Assembly: GCF_900111175.1 (NCBI RefSeq)
Contig: NZ_FOGI01000008.1
Span: 1-64,000, forward strand
DNA from: Actinokineospora terrae
Lineage (GTDB): Bacteria; Actinomycetota; Actinomycetes; Mycobacteriales; Pseudonocardiaceae
DNA length: 64,000 bases
Direction of reading: 5' to 3'
Position 1 is the first letter of the stretch. Each line of letters begins with the position of its first letter. A model generated the notes under the pieces. It searched no databases and had not been told where the DNA came from. It saw only the letters and a list, made by a program, of their open reading frames with translations. The position numbers and the translations under genes were made by a program. Shown in pieces: positions 1 to 9,790 of this stretch.

Positions 1-1
1 G

Positions 2-385
2 GCCGAGAAGATCACCACAACCGACCTCGACGCCGCCCGCACCGCACTGCACCGCGTCCAGGAACGCTGGGAAGAGATCGGCAAGGTCCCCCGCGAACGC
101 ATCCGCGAACTCGAGGGCAGACTCCGCGCCGTCGAGGACAAGGTCCGCACCGCCGCCGACGCCCAATGGCGCCGCACCGACCCCGAGGCCGAGGCCAGGG
201 CCGCCCAATTCCGCGAACGCGTCCAACAGTTCGAAACCCAAGCCGCCAAAGCCAGGGCCGCAGGCGACAAACGCCGAGCCGACCAAGCCGAGGCCCAAGC
301 AGCCCAATGGCGCGAATGGCTCGCCGCCGCCGAACTTCTGGACGACCGCACAACATCGGGTGGGCCGAGCAACGCAACCTGCTGA
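2..385 (+). CDS. DUF349 domain protein, C-terminal part
   Basis: The frame is open from the left edge and stops with TGA at 383-385, giving the last 127 residues of a truncated protein. It is very rich in Ala, Arg, Glu and Gln, is strongly helical, and has spaced Trp residues (QERWEEIGKVPR, AAQWREWL). This is the pattern of DUF349 repeats, the coiled-coil modules found in long actinobacterial cytosolic proteins. The function of the family is not well defined. The start lies outside the window, so nothing can be said about the N-terminus or operon. Codon third positions are almost all G or C, as expected for a real gene here. Confidence 0.75.
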   Translation, partial: AEKITTTDLDAARTALHRVQERWEEIGKVPRERIRELEGRLRAVEDKVRTAADAQWRRTDPEAEARAAQFRERVQQFETQAAKARAAGDKRRADQAEAQAAQWREWLAAAELLDDRTTSGGPSNATC

Positions 386-535
386 ACCACCCGGCGCGAG
401 AGGCCCCGACGCCAGCCTTGTCGAGGGCGCCCCATTACCAGCCATCCAGATAGTTGTATGCCCATCCTCAGACCCCGTTGGTGAGGCCGTGCACCGGCCG
501 GTCGGGGGCCACTTCTACAGTGGGGGTTCACCGAA

Positions 536-1984
536 GTGGGGATGGGTATGGCGGAGGACGGCGTGGGGATCGACCCGGGGCGGTTGCGGGAGTGCCTCGC
601 GGTGTTGGCCGAGGTCGACGGGTTGCCGCCGGAGCATCCGGACGCGGTGGCGGTGCGGCGGGCTACAGCGCGGATCTTCAAGGAGGTCCGCAAGCAGCGG
701 CGGGCGGAGCGGCGGGCGGCGGTCACGGCGGCCGATGACGCGGTCACCGCGGCGACGGCGACCGGCGCGCCCAACCGGATCGACGACGAGACCCAGGGCA
801 TCCCCCTCGTCTCGTCCGCTCCCGGCGCGACCGCGGGCACCCTGCTGCGGGCGCGGGCCTGCTACACCTGCAAGCGCCGCTACCACGAGGTCGACGCCTT
901 CTACCACCAGCTCTGCCCCGAGTGCGCGGCGCTGAACCGGTCCAAGCGCGACGCCAGGGCCGACCTCACGGGGCGTACCGCGCTGCTCACCGGTGGCCGC
1001 GCCAAGATCGGCATGTACATCGCCCTGCGGCTGCTGCGCGACGGCGCGCACACCACGATCACCACCCGGTTCCCCCGCGACGCCGTGCGCCGGTTCGCCG
1101 CGATGCCGGACTCGGGTGACTGGCTGCACCGGCTGCGCGTGGTCGGCATCGACCTGCGCGACCCGGCCCAGGTGGTCGAACTGGCCGACACCGTCGCCGC
1201 GCGCGGGCCGCTGGACATCCTGATCAACAACGCCGCGCAGACGGTCCGCCGCTCCCCCGGCGCGTACGCCCCGCTGGCCGCCGCCGAGAACGACCGGTTG
1301 CCGCCGGGACCGCTGCCCGAGGTGATCACCCTGGGCGCGGCAAGCGCGGCGCACCCGGCGGCGTTGATCGGCGGCGGCGAGAACACCCCGCACGAGCTGC
1401 ACCCGCTGACCGCGCTGGCCCTCACCGCCGGGTCGGCGAGCCCGGACCGGATCGCCGCGAACACCGCCATCGACGCCGGTGGGCTGGTGCCGGACCTGCA
1501 CGACGTGAACAGCTGGACGCAGCGGGTGCACGAGGTCGACCCGCTGGAGCTGCTCGAGGTGCAGCTGTGCAACCAGACCGCGCCGTTCATCCTGGTGAGC
1601 AGGTTGCGGCCCGCGATGGCGGCGGCGCGGGCGCGGCGCAAGTACGTGGTCAACGTCTCGGCGATGGAGGGCCAGTTCAGCCGCGCCTACAAGGGCCCGG
1701 GGCACCCGCACACGAACATGGCCAAGGCCGCGCTGAACATGCTGACCCGCACCAGCGCCCAGGAGATGCTGACCGACGGCATCCTGATGACCGCGGTCGA
1801 CACCGGCTGGATCACCGACGAGCGCCCGCACCCGACCAAGCTGCGGTTGGCCGACGAGGGGTTCCACGCCCCGCTCGACCTGGTCGACGGCGCCGCGCGG
1901 GTGTACGACCCGATCGTGCGCGGCGAGGCGGGCGAGGACATCTTCGGTTGCTTCCTGAAGGACTACGCGCCCTCGGCCTGGTAA
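536..1984 (+). CDS. SDR-family oxidoreductase with N-terminal zinc ribbon
   Basis: 482 residues. Residues 1-100 are helical and charged. Residues 109-130 hold two CxxC pairs (CYTC and CPEC), a likely zinc ribbon. From about 147 a Rossmann fold begins, with a variant dinucleotide loop TGGRAKIG at 152-159, then the SDR motif NNAAQ, and late in the chain YKGPGHPHTNMAKAA, where the usual YxxxK spacing is expanded. It should be a cytosolic NAD(P)-dependent oxidoreductase, but the substrate is unknown and the altered active site could mean a changed reaction. GTG 536 follows a GGGGG tract; ATG 542 and ATG 548 are alternatives. It stands alone, with a short gap to the lipoprotein gene. Confidence 0.8.
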   Translation: MGMGMAEDGVGIDPGRLRECLAVLAEVDGLPPEHPDAVAVRRATARIFKEVRKQRRAERRAAVTAADDAVTAATATGAPNRIDDETQGIPLVSSAPGATAGTLLRARACYTCKRRYHEVDAFYHQLCPECAALNRSKRDARADLTGRTALLTGGRAKIGMYIALRLLRDGAHTTITTRFPRDAVRRFAAMPDSGDWLHRLRVVGIDLRDPAQVVELADTVAARGPLDILINNAAQTVRRSPGAYAPLAAAENDRLPPGPLPEVITLGAASAAHPAALIGGGENTPHELHPLTALALTAGSASPDRIAANTAIDAGGLVPDLHDVNSWTQRVHEVDPLELLEVQLCNQTAPFILVSRLRPAMAAARARRKYVVNVSAMEGQFSRAYKGPGHPHTNMAKAALNMLTRTSAQEMLTDGILMTAVDTGWITDERPHPTKLRLADEGFHAPLDLVDGAARVYDPIVRGEAGEDIFGCFLKDYAPSAW

Positions 1985-2059
1985 TTCCCCTGCCGCCGCA
2001 ACCTCTTTCGCACCAACACGTCTTTGTGGACAAGAAGACGGGGCGAGAGGGTGGGGACG

Positions 2060-2653
2060 ATGAACAAGCGGGCACTGGGTGGTTTAGTCATCGGAGCGGT
2101 GTTGGCGGCGGGCGCGGTGGGGTGCACCTCGGTGCAGGCGGCCGACTCGCTGCCGACGGTGGGGACGACCTCCGCCAAGCCGACGCCGACCGCGGCCACC
2201 TCGGAATCGGACACCCCCGACGACTCGGGTGAGACGTCCGCGGCGACCGGCACGCGCAAGCCGACCACGTCCGCGAAGCCGACCACGACGCACAAGACCA
2301 CCACGACGACGTCGGCGAAACCGGTCACCACCGGCGCGAAGATCGTCAGCTTCACGGTGGTCAGCAAGCCGGCGTGCCCGGTGCTGGCCAAGCCGGGCGC
2401 CCCGTTCTCGTCCCCCGGTTCGCCGGTGGTGATCGCGTGGAAGGTGTCCGGCGCGGACGGCGCGGCGATCTCCGTCGACAGCCCCGGGATGTACGGCTCG
2501 TACGGCAGCGACTACGCCGCCTCCGGCCAGTTGGAGCTGTCGTTCCCGTGCGACACCACGCCGGGCAAGACCACGCACACGTACACCGTGTGGCCCAAGG
2601 GCGCGAAGACGGTGTCGCAGTCGCTGACCGTCAGCGCGACCAACAACACATGA
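2060..2653 (+). CDS. secreted lipoprotein with Thr/Lys-rich linker
   Basis: 197 residues. The N-terminus MNKRALGGLVIGAVLAAGAVGC is a lipoprotein signal with lipobox AVGC, so the mature protein should be lipidated at Cys22 and anchored outside the membrane. Residues about 30-95 are a Ser/Thr/Pro/Lys linker of the wall-spanning kind. The C-terminal 100 residues look like a beta-sandwich with two Cys that could pair. ATG 2060 is preferred over GTG 2024 because a purine-rich GAGAGGGTGGGGACG lies just before it and the lipoprotein signal starts there. The next gene starts inside its stop codon (ATGA), so the two are probably co-translated. No function is recognised. Confidence 0.85.
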   Translation: MNKRALGGLVIGAVLAAGAVGCTSVQAADSLPTVGTTSAKPTPTAATSESDTPDDSGETSAATGTRKPTTSAKPTTTHKTTTTTSAKPVTTGAKIVSFTVVSKPACPVLAKPGAPFSSPGSPVVIAWKVSGADGAAISVDSPGMYGSYGSDYAASGQLELSFPCDTTPGKTTHTYTVWPKGAKTVSQSLTVSATNNT

Positions 2654-3045
2654 GCACCATCCACAGTGGACCGAAACCGGTACGGGTGAACCGCGCCGGA
2701 ACGGGTACCTCTCGGGTAAGAGCAACCGAGAGGCCCGTGGTCACCGTGCGCAAGTACTTCCTCGAAGCGTTCCTCGCCGCCGCGGGCGCCGCGGCCTGCG
2801 GGATGGTCTCCTACCACTCGGGCGGCTCCACGGTCTGGACCGTGATAGCCATGCTCCTGGGCGGCGTGGCGATAGCCGCCCTGGCCGCCAGCCTCGTCTC
2901 CCGACGCGACCCCGGCCCCGCGGAGCCCACCGACCCCCAGCCCCGCCACCGCCGCACCCGCGGCCCGCGCAAACTCGGCCCCCGCCGCCTGTTCGGCAGC
3001 AGCCCGAGCACCACGGTGGCCCCGCGCCCCCGCCACCTCGGCTGA
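2650..3045 (+). CDS. small membrane protein, two predicted helices
   Basis: 131 residues, overlapping the lipoprotein stop by four bases. Residues about 30-80 contain two hydrophobic segments (AFLAAAGAAACGMVSY and VIAMLLGGVAIAALAASLV). The C-terminal 50 residues are Pro/Arg-rich and basic, so they are likely cytoplasmic. A later GTG near 2740 (VVTVRKYFLEAF) is another possible start that would remove a basic leader. The overlap suggests it works with the upstream lipoprotein, perhaps as a membrane partner, but no family is recognised. Confidence 0.6.
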   Translation: MSTIHSGPKPVRVNRAGTGTSRVRATERPVVTVRKYFLEAFLAAAGAAACGMVSYHSGGSTVWTVIAMLLGGVAIAALAASLVSRRDPGPAEPTDPQPRHRRTRGPRKLGPRRLFGSSPSTTVAPRPRHLG

Positions 3046-3123
3046 CGCAACAGCGCCGGAACACACGCCGACCGAACCCGCTCAAGCCGCCTGCCACAGG
3101 CCGCTGACCAGCGAGAACACCAC

Positions 3124-3170
3124 CGCTAGCGGGGCAGCTTCACCACGGTCACGAAGAACTCGTCGATCTT
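3124..3170. repeat. 47-bp direct repeat, left copy (relic of regulator gene 3' end)
   Basis: These 47 bases match 3887-3933 exactly. On the minus strand they encode KIDEFFVTVVKLPR and a stop, which is the end of the CheY-like gene at 3889-4332. Upstream sequence on the minus strand is unrelated to that gene, so this is a fragment and not a second gene. The two copies are 763 bp apart and bracket the membrane protein gene at 3305-3760. Confidence 0.95.
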
Positions 3171-3304
3171 CGGCACAACCATCACCACTAGGCCGTGCCC
3201 GCCGTGTCCGACTCGGCCGGCACGGGTCGGCGACCCAACCAGCCAGTCAACCCCGGTTCGCACCCGGCGTAACAACCACTCGGCCTGCCGCGACGCGGCA
3301 GGGT

Positions 3305-3760
3305 GTGAACGAGATCATCAACGCGTCCCCAGCCGCCCGCCGCCGAGGGCGAATCGCCCTGCTGATCGTGTTCGGGCTCGTGGTCGGCGTGTCGTTGATG
3401 GTCATCGCGATCACGACCAGCGGCAACCACGATGCCCGGTCGCCGGGCGGCACGCCGCGCACGCGGACACCCGTCGTCCCGTTGTCGGACCGCCCGCTCG
3501 CGCAGAGCAGGTTCATCGCCGACCTCAGCACGTACTACCCCGCCTTGACCAGCACCACCGCGCGGTGGGACAGCGCACTGGTCGACGCGGAGAACACCTG
3601 TCTCGACATCGCCGCGGGTAAGGACGCGGACACGGTGATGCGCAACACCGCCCTCCGGTTCCAGCGCGGGGATGTCGATCTCGGCTGGGCCGATGGTCGG
3701 CGGATCGTCCGGATGGTGGAGGAGCACGAGGTCTGCGCGAGTTTCGCGGTCGGGACCTGA
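3305..3760 (+). CDS. DUF732-like single-pass membrane protein
   Basis: 151 residues from a GTG start. A basic N-terminus (PAARRRGR) is followed by one transmembrane helix at about 18-40, then an external domain of about 110 residues. That domain has two Cys near residues 100 and 146, in the pattern NTCLDIAAGKD ... EEHEVC seen in the small disulfide-bonded DUF732 family of actinobacteria. The role of the family is unknown. The gene sits alone in the 716-bp segment between the two copies of the 47-bp repeat, so it may have arrived with a duplication or insertion. Confidence 0.7.
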   Translation: MNEIINASPAARRRGRIALLIVFGLVVGVSLMVIAITTSGNHDARSPGGTPRTRTPVVPLSDRPLAQSRFIADLSTYYPALTSTTARWDSALVDAENTCLDIAAGKDADTVMRNTALRFQRGDVDLGWADGRRIVRMVEEHEVCASFAVGT

Positions 3761-3886
3761 CGTGTCGACTTCCGGGTCCGGATCGACCGGCCGCAAGTCG
3801 GGCGACCGAAGGCCGGGCATGGTCGAGTTTCGACGGCGACGGGGTTGGACAGCGTGCGTTGCGCACGCCGTCCGTCGGGCGGGAAG

Positions 3887-3933
3887 CGCTAGCGGGGCAG
3901 CTTCACCACGGTCACGAAGAACTCGTCGATCTT
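3887..3933. repeat. 47-bp direct repeat, right copy
   Basis: This is the intact copy. It covers the stop codon and last codons of the CheY-like regulator (minus strand) plus two bases beyond. It is identical over 47 of 47 bases to 3124-3170, and similarity ends abruptly on both sides. Confidence 0.95.
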
Positions 3934-4328
3934 GCGGATGATCTCGATGAAGCGGTCGAAGTCCACCGGCTTGGTGACATAGGCGTTCGCGTGCAGTTGG
4001 TAGCTGCGGAGGATGTCCTCTTCCGCTTCCGAGGTGGTCAGCACGACGACCGGGATCATGCGGAACTCGGCGTCGGCCTTGATCTCGGCGAGGACCTGGC
4101 GGCCGTCGAAGCGGGGGAGGTTGAGGTCGAGCAGGATGAGGTCGGGGCGGGGGGCGTCGGCGTACTGGCCCTCGCGGCGCAGGAAGGCGACCGCCTGCTC
4201 GCCGTCGCGCACGACGTGCAGCTGGTTGCGGATCTTGTAGTGCTCGAACGCCTCCCGCGTCATCAGCACGTCGCCGTCGTCGTCCTCGACCAGCAGGACG
4301 TCGATGACCTTGAGGTCGGTGGGGTCGG

Positions 4329-4332
<4 letters not shown>
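3889..4332 (-). CDS. CheY-like single-domain response regulator
   Basis: 147 residues, one receiver domain and no output domain. Acidic pocket residues are in LLVEDDDGD, the phospho-acceptor Asp is in LLDLNLPRFDG, and the conserved Thr and Lys are in VVLTTSEAEED and YVTKPVDF. It resembles the Rcp1-type regulators that pair with bacteriophytochrome-like or CHASE3 kinases. Its start overlaps the end of the histidine kinase gene by four bases (ATGA), so the two are translationally coupled. With no DNA-binding domain, output must be by protein-protein contact or phosphotransfer, possibly to the receiver-phosphatase encoded first in the operon. Confidence 0.92.
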
Positions 4333-5916
<1,584 letters not shown>

Positions 5917-5924
<8 letters not shown>

Positions 5925-7098
5925 CGGGGTCACCGACCCGGCTCAGCAGCATCGCGGCGACGTCGTCGACCAGCTCGCCCTCGTTGAGGGCGCAGGCCTG
6001 GCGGATGAGGTCGGCGAGCACGGTGACCCGCCAGCGCGGGTCGGCCCCGGCGAGGGTGCCGACCATCTCGGCGAGGCGGGCGAAGCCGAGCCGCTCCGAG
6101 GTGGTGCCCATCCGGCCCTCGATCAGGCCGTCGGTGTAGAGCAGCACCGACCACCGCTCGCCCAGCTCGACGGTCGTCGACGGCCAGGTGGCCTTGGTCC
6201 GGACGCCGAGCGGGACACCGACCGGGGCCTCCAGCAGGCTGACCCGGCCCTCGGCGACCAGCACCGGCGGCGGGTGACCGGCCAGCCGCAGCCGGGCGGT
6301 GCGCCGGTCGGGGTCGACCGAGAGCATGCAGACGGTGGCGAACAGGCCCTCGAGGTGGCGCTCGTGCACCAGGACCCGCTGCATGGTGCTGAGCACCTCG
6401 TCGACCGGGCGCTCGGCCAGCACCAGCGCGCGCCAGGCGACGCGCAGGTGGACGCCGAGCGCGGCCTCGTCCGGGCCGTGGCCGCAGACGTCGCCGATCA
6501 CCGCGTGCACGGTGCCGTCCTCGGTCTCGACCAGGTCGTAGAAGTCGCCGCCGAGCAGCATCCGCTGGCTGCCGGGCTGGTAGGTGAAGTCGCGGTCGAG
6601 CCGGGGGTCCGAGAGCACCGGGGTGGGCAGCAGGCCGCGTTCGAGGCGGGCCTTCTCCTCGGCGTAGAGCCGTTCCTCGCGCAGCTGCCGCTGGATCTCC
6701 TCGCTGCGCACGCGTTGCACCGCGTAGCGGATGACCCGGCTCAGCAGGTCGCCGTCGACCTGCCCCTTGACCAGGTAGTCCTGGGCGCCCGCGGCGACCG
6801 CGGCGACGCCCTGCTGCTCGTCGGCGAGGCCGGTGAGCACGACGACGGCGACACCGCCGCCCGCCTCCTCCAGCTTGCGCAGCCCCTGCAACCCGCTCGC
6901 GTCGGGCAGGCCGAGGTCGAGCAGCACGCAGTCGACGCCAGCCAGCAGCGGCTGCGCCTCGGCCAGGCTCTGCGCCCTGGTCAGCACCACGGGGGCGTCG
7001 ACATCGGCGAGCAGTTCCTCGACCAGCAGCGCGTCACCCGCGTCGTCCTCGACGAGCAGGACGCGCACCACGTCCCGCGCCGCCACCACAGCATCCAT
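5917..7098 (-). CDS. response regulator fused to SpoIIE-type PP2C phosphatase
   Basis: 393 residues. The receiver domain spans about 10-125 (LLVEDDAGD, Asp in LLDLGLPDASG, Lys in YLVKGQV). A short coiled coil is followed by an RsbU/SpoIIE PP2C domain with metal-binding signatures GGDFYDLVE, VIGDVCGHG and LLYTDGLIE. It should be a phosphorylation-controlled Ser/Thr phosphatase, and in this family the usual targets are STAS anti-anti-sigma factors. It is first in a three-gene operon with the CHASE3 kinase and CheY-like regulator. ATG 7098 with GGAG 11 bases upstream is preferred to GTG 7119. A STAS protein is encoded at 20.4 kb, but a link is only inference. Confidence 0.92.
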
Positions 7099-7194
7099 AC
7101 AAACACCGGCTCCAGGCACTCTGGGCGTCTACCCAGTCGCCAGATCGTAGCCGTGGATCCGTGCGGTGACCGTGGGGCGCGCGCCGAACGTGAG

Positions 7195-7211
7195 ACCGGC
7201 GACTCGCCGGT
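7195..7211. terminator. short hairpin after acdS
   Basis: ACCGGCGA, C, TCGCCGGT form a perfect inverted repeat three bases beyond the acdS stop, between it and the PP2C start. There is no T tract, as is common in actinobacteria. It could end acdS transcription or only attenuate read-through. Confidence 0.45.
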
Positions 7212-7214
7212 GGC

Positions 7215-8210
7215 CTAGACGACCGCGCTGTAGCCGTTGATCGCGGGCTGGCCGCCGAGGTGGGCGAACAGGACGGTGTCGGTGCGCGGGATCTCCCCGG
7301 TGCCGACCAGGTCGATCAGCGCCGCCATCGACTTGCCCTCGTAGACCGGGTCGGTGATCAGGGCCTCGGTGCGCGCGGCCAGCCGCATCGCCGACAGGGT
7401 CTCCTCGTCGGGGATGCCGTAGGTGCCCGCGTGGTAGCGCTCGTCGAGGATGACCTCGTCGGTGATCTCGGTGTCGAGCAGGGCCGCGGTGCGGTGGGCG
7501 ATGCGCTGCACGGCGGCGAGGGTCTCGACCGGTTTGGCGGTGATGTCGACGCCGATCACCCTGCGCCGCTCGCCGAGGGCGGCGAACCCGGCGACCATGC
7601 CCGCCTGGGTGCTGCCGGTGCCGGAGGCGACGACGACGGTGTCGAACCGGACGCCCGCGGCGCGTTCCTGCTCGAGCAGTTCCGCGGCCCAGCGGGCGAA
7701 GCCGAGGCCGCCGAGCGGGTGGTCGGACGCGCCAGCCGGGATCGGGTACGGCTTGCCGCCGGAGAGGTCGACCTCGGTGAGGACCTGCTGGTAGCTCTCC
7801 TTGATCCCGATGCCGAAACCCGCCTCGACGAACCGGGAAGTGGCCCCGAGCAGGCGGCTGAGCTGGACGTTGCCGACCTTGTCGTACACCGAGTCCGGCC
7901 AGTCCACCCAGGACTCCTGGACCAGGACGCACTTGAGGCCGAGGTACGCGGCGACGGCCGCGACGGACCTGGTGTGGTTGGACTGCACGCCGCCGATGGA
8001 CACGAGGGTGTCGCACCCGGTCGCGACGGCCTCGGCCGCCAGGTACTCCAGCTTGCGGACCTTGTTGCCGCCGAAGGCGAGGCCGGAGTTGCAGTCCTCC
8101 CGCTTGGCCCAGATCCGCGCCCCGCCCAGGTGCGCGGTGAGCCGGTCGAGCGGGTGCAGCGGCGAGGGGCCGAAGGTGAGCGGGATGCGGGGGTGGTCTG
8201 CCAGCGCCAT
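7215..8210 (-). CDS. acdS: 1-aminocyclopropane-1-carboxylate deaminase
   Basis: 331 residues, close to the 338 usual for the family. This PLP enzyme cleaves ACC to 2-oxobutanoate and ammonia and so lowers plant ethylene. The PLP lysine is Lys50 in FGGNKVRK, with the family signature AKREDCNSGLAFGG before it. The residues that separate true ACC deaminases from D-cysteine desulfhydrases are present: Tyr290-Glu291 in DPVYEGKSM and Leu318 in AHLGGQP, equivalent to Tyr294, Glu295 and Leu322 of the Pseudomonas enzyme. ATG 8210 gives the usual N-terminus; ATG 8222 would abut a palindrome. No Lrp-type acdR gene is adjacent. The enzyme suggests a plant- or soil-associated life. Confidence 0.93.
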   Translation of the reverse strand: MALADHPRIPLTFGPSPLHPLDRLTAHLGGARIWAKREDCNSGLAFGGNKVRKLEYLAAEAVATGCDTLVSIGGVQSNHTRSVAAVAAYLGLKCVLVQESWVDWPDSVYDKVGNVQLSRLLGATSRFVEAGFGIGIKESYQQVLTEVDLSGGKPYPIPAGASDHPLGGLGFARWAAELLEQERAAGVRFDTVVVASGTGSTQAGMVAGFAALGERRRVIGVDITAKPVETLAAVQRIAHRTAALLDTEITDEVILDERYHAGTYGIPDEETLSAMRLAARTEALITDPVYEGKSMAALIDLVGTGEIPRTDTVLFAHLGGQPAINGYSAVV

Positions 8211-8222
8211 GGCCTCGACCAT

Positions 8223-8237
8223 ACCCCGTACCGGGGT
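8223..8237. promoter_or_regulatory. 15-bp palindrome upstream of acdS
   Basis: ACCCCG, TAC, CGGGGT is a perfect inverted repeat starting 13 bases upstream of the acdS ATG at 8210. It lies in the 56-bp gap after the preceding gene, so it may be an operator or a terminator of that gene. It also argues against the alternative start at 8222. Confidence 0.4.
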
Positions 8238-8266
8238 TAGGGATGGGGTTATCCCGTCGGGGCCGG

Positions 8267-8611
8267 TCAGTCGGTGTGGCCCGCGCGGCGGTGGATGTCG
8301 GTGAGGAGCTTGGCCAGCCCCGGCGGGAGCTGGTTGACCGCGTCGGTGGCGCCGGGCAGCCGGGTCGGGAGCGAGGGCAGCCGGGTGGGGGTACCGGGCG
8401 CGCCGGGGTCGACGACCCGGTCGCGCTCGGCGGCCGGGTGGCGCCACTGGCCCGCGTGCCCCTCCGGGCACGGCAGCTCCATCAGCGCGAACTCGGTCCC
8501 GCCGCGACCGTCCGGTCGGGGCTGGTGCCAGCGGATGACGCCGTCCGGTCCGCACTGGTGCGGGCAGGGCGCGCCAGTGCGGTCGGGCGACTCGGGGGGG
8601 TCAGGCGGCAC
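8267..8611 (-). CDS. small hypothetical protein with Cys/His cluster
   Basis: 114 residues from a GTG that overlaps the end of the upstream small gene by 11 bases. Residues 16-50 carry CPHQCGPDGVIRWH and CPEGHAGQWRH, a spacing that could bind one metal ion. The rest is Pro/Arg-rich with a helical C-terminus (GLAKLLTDIHRRAG). No family is recognised. The tight overlap with another zinc-ribbon-like gene suggests that the two act together. Confidence 0.6.
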   Translation of the reverse strand: MPPDPPESPDRTGAPCPHQCGPDGVIRWHQPRPDGRGGTEFALMELPCPEGHAGQWRHPAAERDRVVDPGAPGTPTRLPSLPTRLPGATDAVNQLPPGLAKLLTDIHRRAGHTD

Positions 8612-8738
8612 GGGGCACCTGCCCTATCCCCCCGCAGCGCGGGCAGAAGTCCTTGCGGTTGGGGGCCAGCCCGGAGCCGAGGCACTCCGGGCACTCGCCG
8701 GTCCGGACCGGGAGGCTGGGTTGACCGTGCATCGTCAT
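8601..8738 (-). CDS. 45-residue zinc-ribbon protein
   Basis: A very short gene. It encodes two Cys pairs, CPECLGSG and CPRCGGIG, spaced by 12 residues. This is the CxxCxGxG pattern of DnaJ-type zinc ribbons. ATG 8738 has GGA seven bases upstream and the stop overlaps the start of the next gene by 11 bases. Function is unknown; metal-dependent binding to protein or nucleic acid is the simple guess. The two well-formed CxxCxGxG motifs and the overlap support its being real despite its length. Confidence 0.6.
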   Translation of the reverse strand: MTMHGQPSLPVRTGECPECLGSGLAPNRKDFCPRCGGIGQVPRAA

Positions 8739-8826
8739 GGTGTTCCGCGCGTGAGTCCGCATGGTCACCAGGATTCCGTAGCGCGTCCGGTGACGCCAGT
8801 TCCCTCGCGCGACCGCGGGGGCGGGC

Positions 8827-9273
8827 TCACGGGCGGGCCTCGTGTCCCTCGGCGCCGCGGGTGCGGCGGGACTCCTTGAGCTCGGACTCGAACACGTGCC
8901 GCCTGCCCTGGAGCAGCTCGTCGCGGACCGAGCGCTCCTCGGCGCGGACCCGCTCGTAGTAGCCGTCGTCGTACTCCTCGACGATCTGGAACGTCCACCG
9001 GCCGGGCAGGACGTTGCGCCCGACGAGCTCGGTGCGCAGCCGCCGCGCGATCTCGGCGTGCCCCGCCGCCTCGAGCAGGTCGGCCGCCTCGCCGAGTTCG
9101 AAGTCGGCGCCGCCGGTGAGCTGGTGGAAGGAGTACAGGTGGCCGCGGGCGCGCTCGATGGTCTCCAGCGCCTCGGTGAGCTTGCCGACCGCCTCGACGG
9201 TCGCGTCGTCCACCCCGGCGGGGCGGCGGTGGGCGGTGTCGGGGGCGTCGGCCGGGGAGGTCTTCGGTGTCAC
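8827..9273 (-). CDS. conserved helical hypothetical protein
   Basis: 148 residues, mostly helical and acidic. A Pro/Ala-rich N-terminal 20 residues precede a helical hairpin (AVGKLTEALETIERARGHLY). Then comes a region with WTFQIVEEYDDGYYERVRAEE, and a basic C-terminus (ESRRTRGAEGHEARP). The WTFQIVEEYDDGYY stretch looks like the conserved core. No signal peptide or membrane segment is seen, so it is likely cytosolic. I do not recognise a function. Confidence 0.7.
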   Translation of the reverse strand: MTPKTSPADAPDTAHRRPAGVDDATVEAVGKLTEALETIERARGHLYSFHQLTGGADFELGEAADLLEAAGHAEIARRLRTELVGRNVLPGRWTFQIVEEYDDGYYERVRAEERSVRDELLQGRRHVFESELKESRRTRGAEGHEARP

Positions 9274-9373
9274 GTGTCGTCAGTACCCGGTGGTGAGTGG
9301 GGATATTCGGGGGATCGCGGGACGACCCGGTCGGGTCACGGGGTCCGGCGCGGGAGCACGGGCGCGGCGCGGG

Positions 9374-9679
9374 TCACGGTGCCCTGCGGTCGAGCAGACC
9401 GCGGGCGCGGACCAGGGCGGCGCGGGCCTCGATGTCGCGGGCGGCCACCAGGTGGCCCCTGGCCAGGCCGACCGCCTCGGCCGCGGTGAGCACGAGGCAG
9501 GTGTCGCCGGTGGCGGCGGTCCTGGCGAGCGCGCCGAGCAGGTCGTCGGCGATGGCGCGGGCCGCCGCCGCGGACGGCGGGGTGATCAGTGCGGCGAGGG
9601 CGGTGTCGACCGCGCGGCGGAGGTCGAGACCGGGGGACGGGGTTCCGGGGAAGGGCAGTGCGTCCAGTTGCCGTGTCAT
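9374..9679 (-). CDS. hypothetical helical protein, paralogue A
   Basis: 101 residues, starting at ATG 9679 after GGGAG. It is Ala-rich and helical. The stretch LARTAATGDTCLVLTAAEAV followed by ARAALVRARGLLD is clearly related to LAWTAAAGETCLLTRPVADV and ARAALDHAAAALLD in the neighbouring gene at 9791-10216. No family is recognised. The shared single Cys in the (D/E)TCL motif is the most conserved point. Confidence 0.65.
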   Translation of the reverse strand: MTRQLDALPFPGTPSPGLDLRRAVDTALAALITPPSAAAARAIADDLLGALARTAATGDTCLVLTAAEAVGLARGHLVAARDIEARAALVRARGLLDRRAP

Positions 9680-9790
9680 GAGTTCTCCCAGGGGTCCGGC
9701 GCTTCGTTGAGCCAGTCAGCTGAGATTGCCCGCTCAGGTGGCGGGGGCTGAACTCGGAGCGGCAGGGTCCACTCGTCCGGGTTAAAGACG

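Noticed and set aside
515..1867. 450-codon open frame on the minus strand opposite the SDR gene
   Set aside because: It is low-complexity Arg/Ala/Gly with no motif and arises from GC-rich third positions. The SDR on the plus strand has clear domains.
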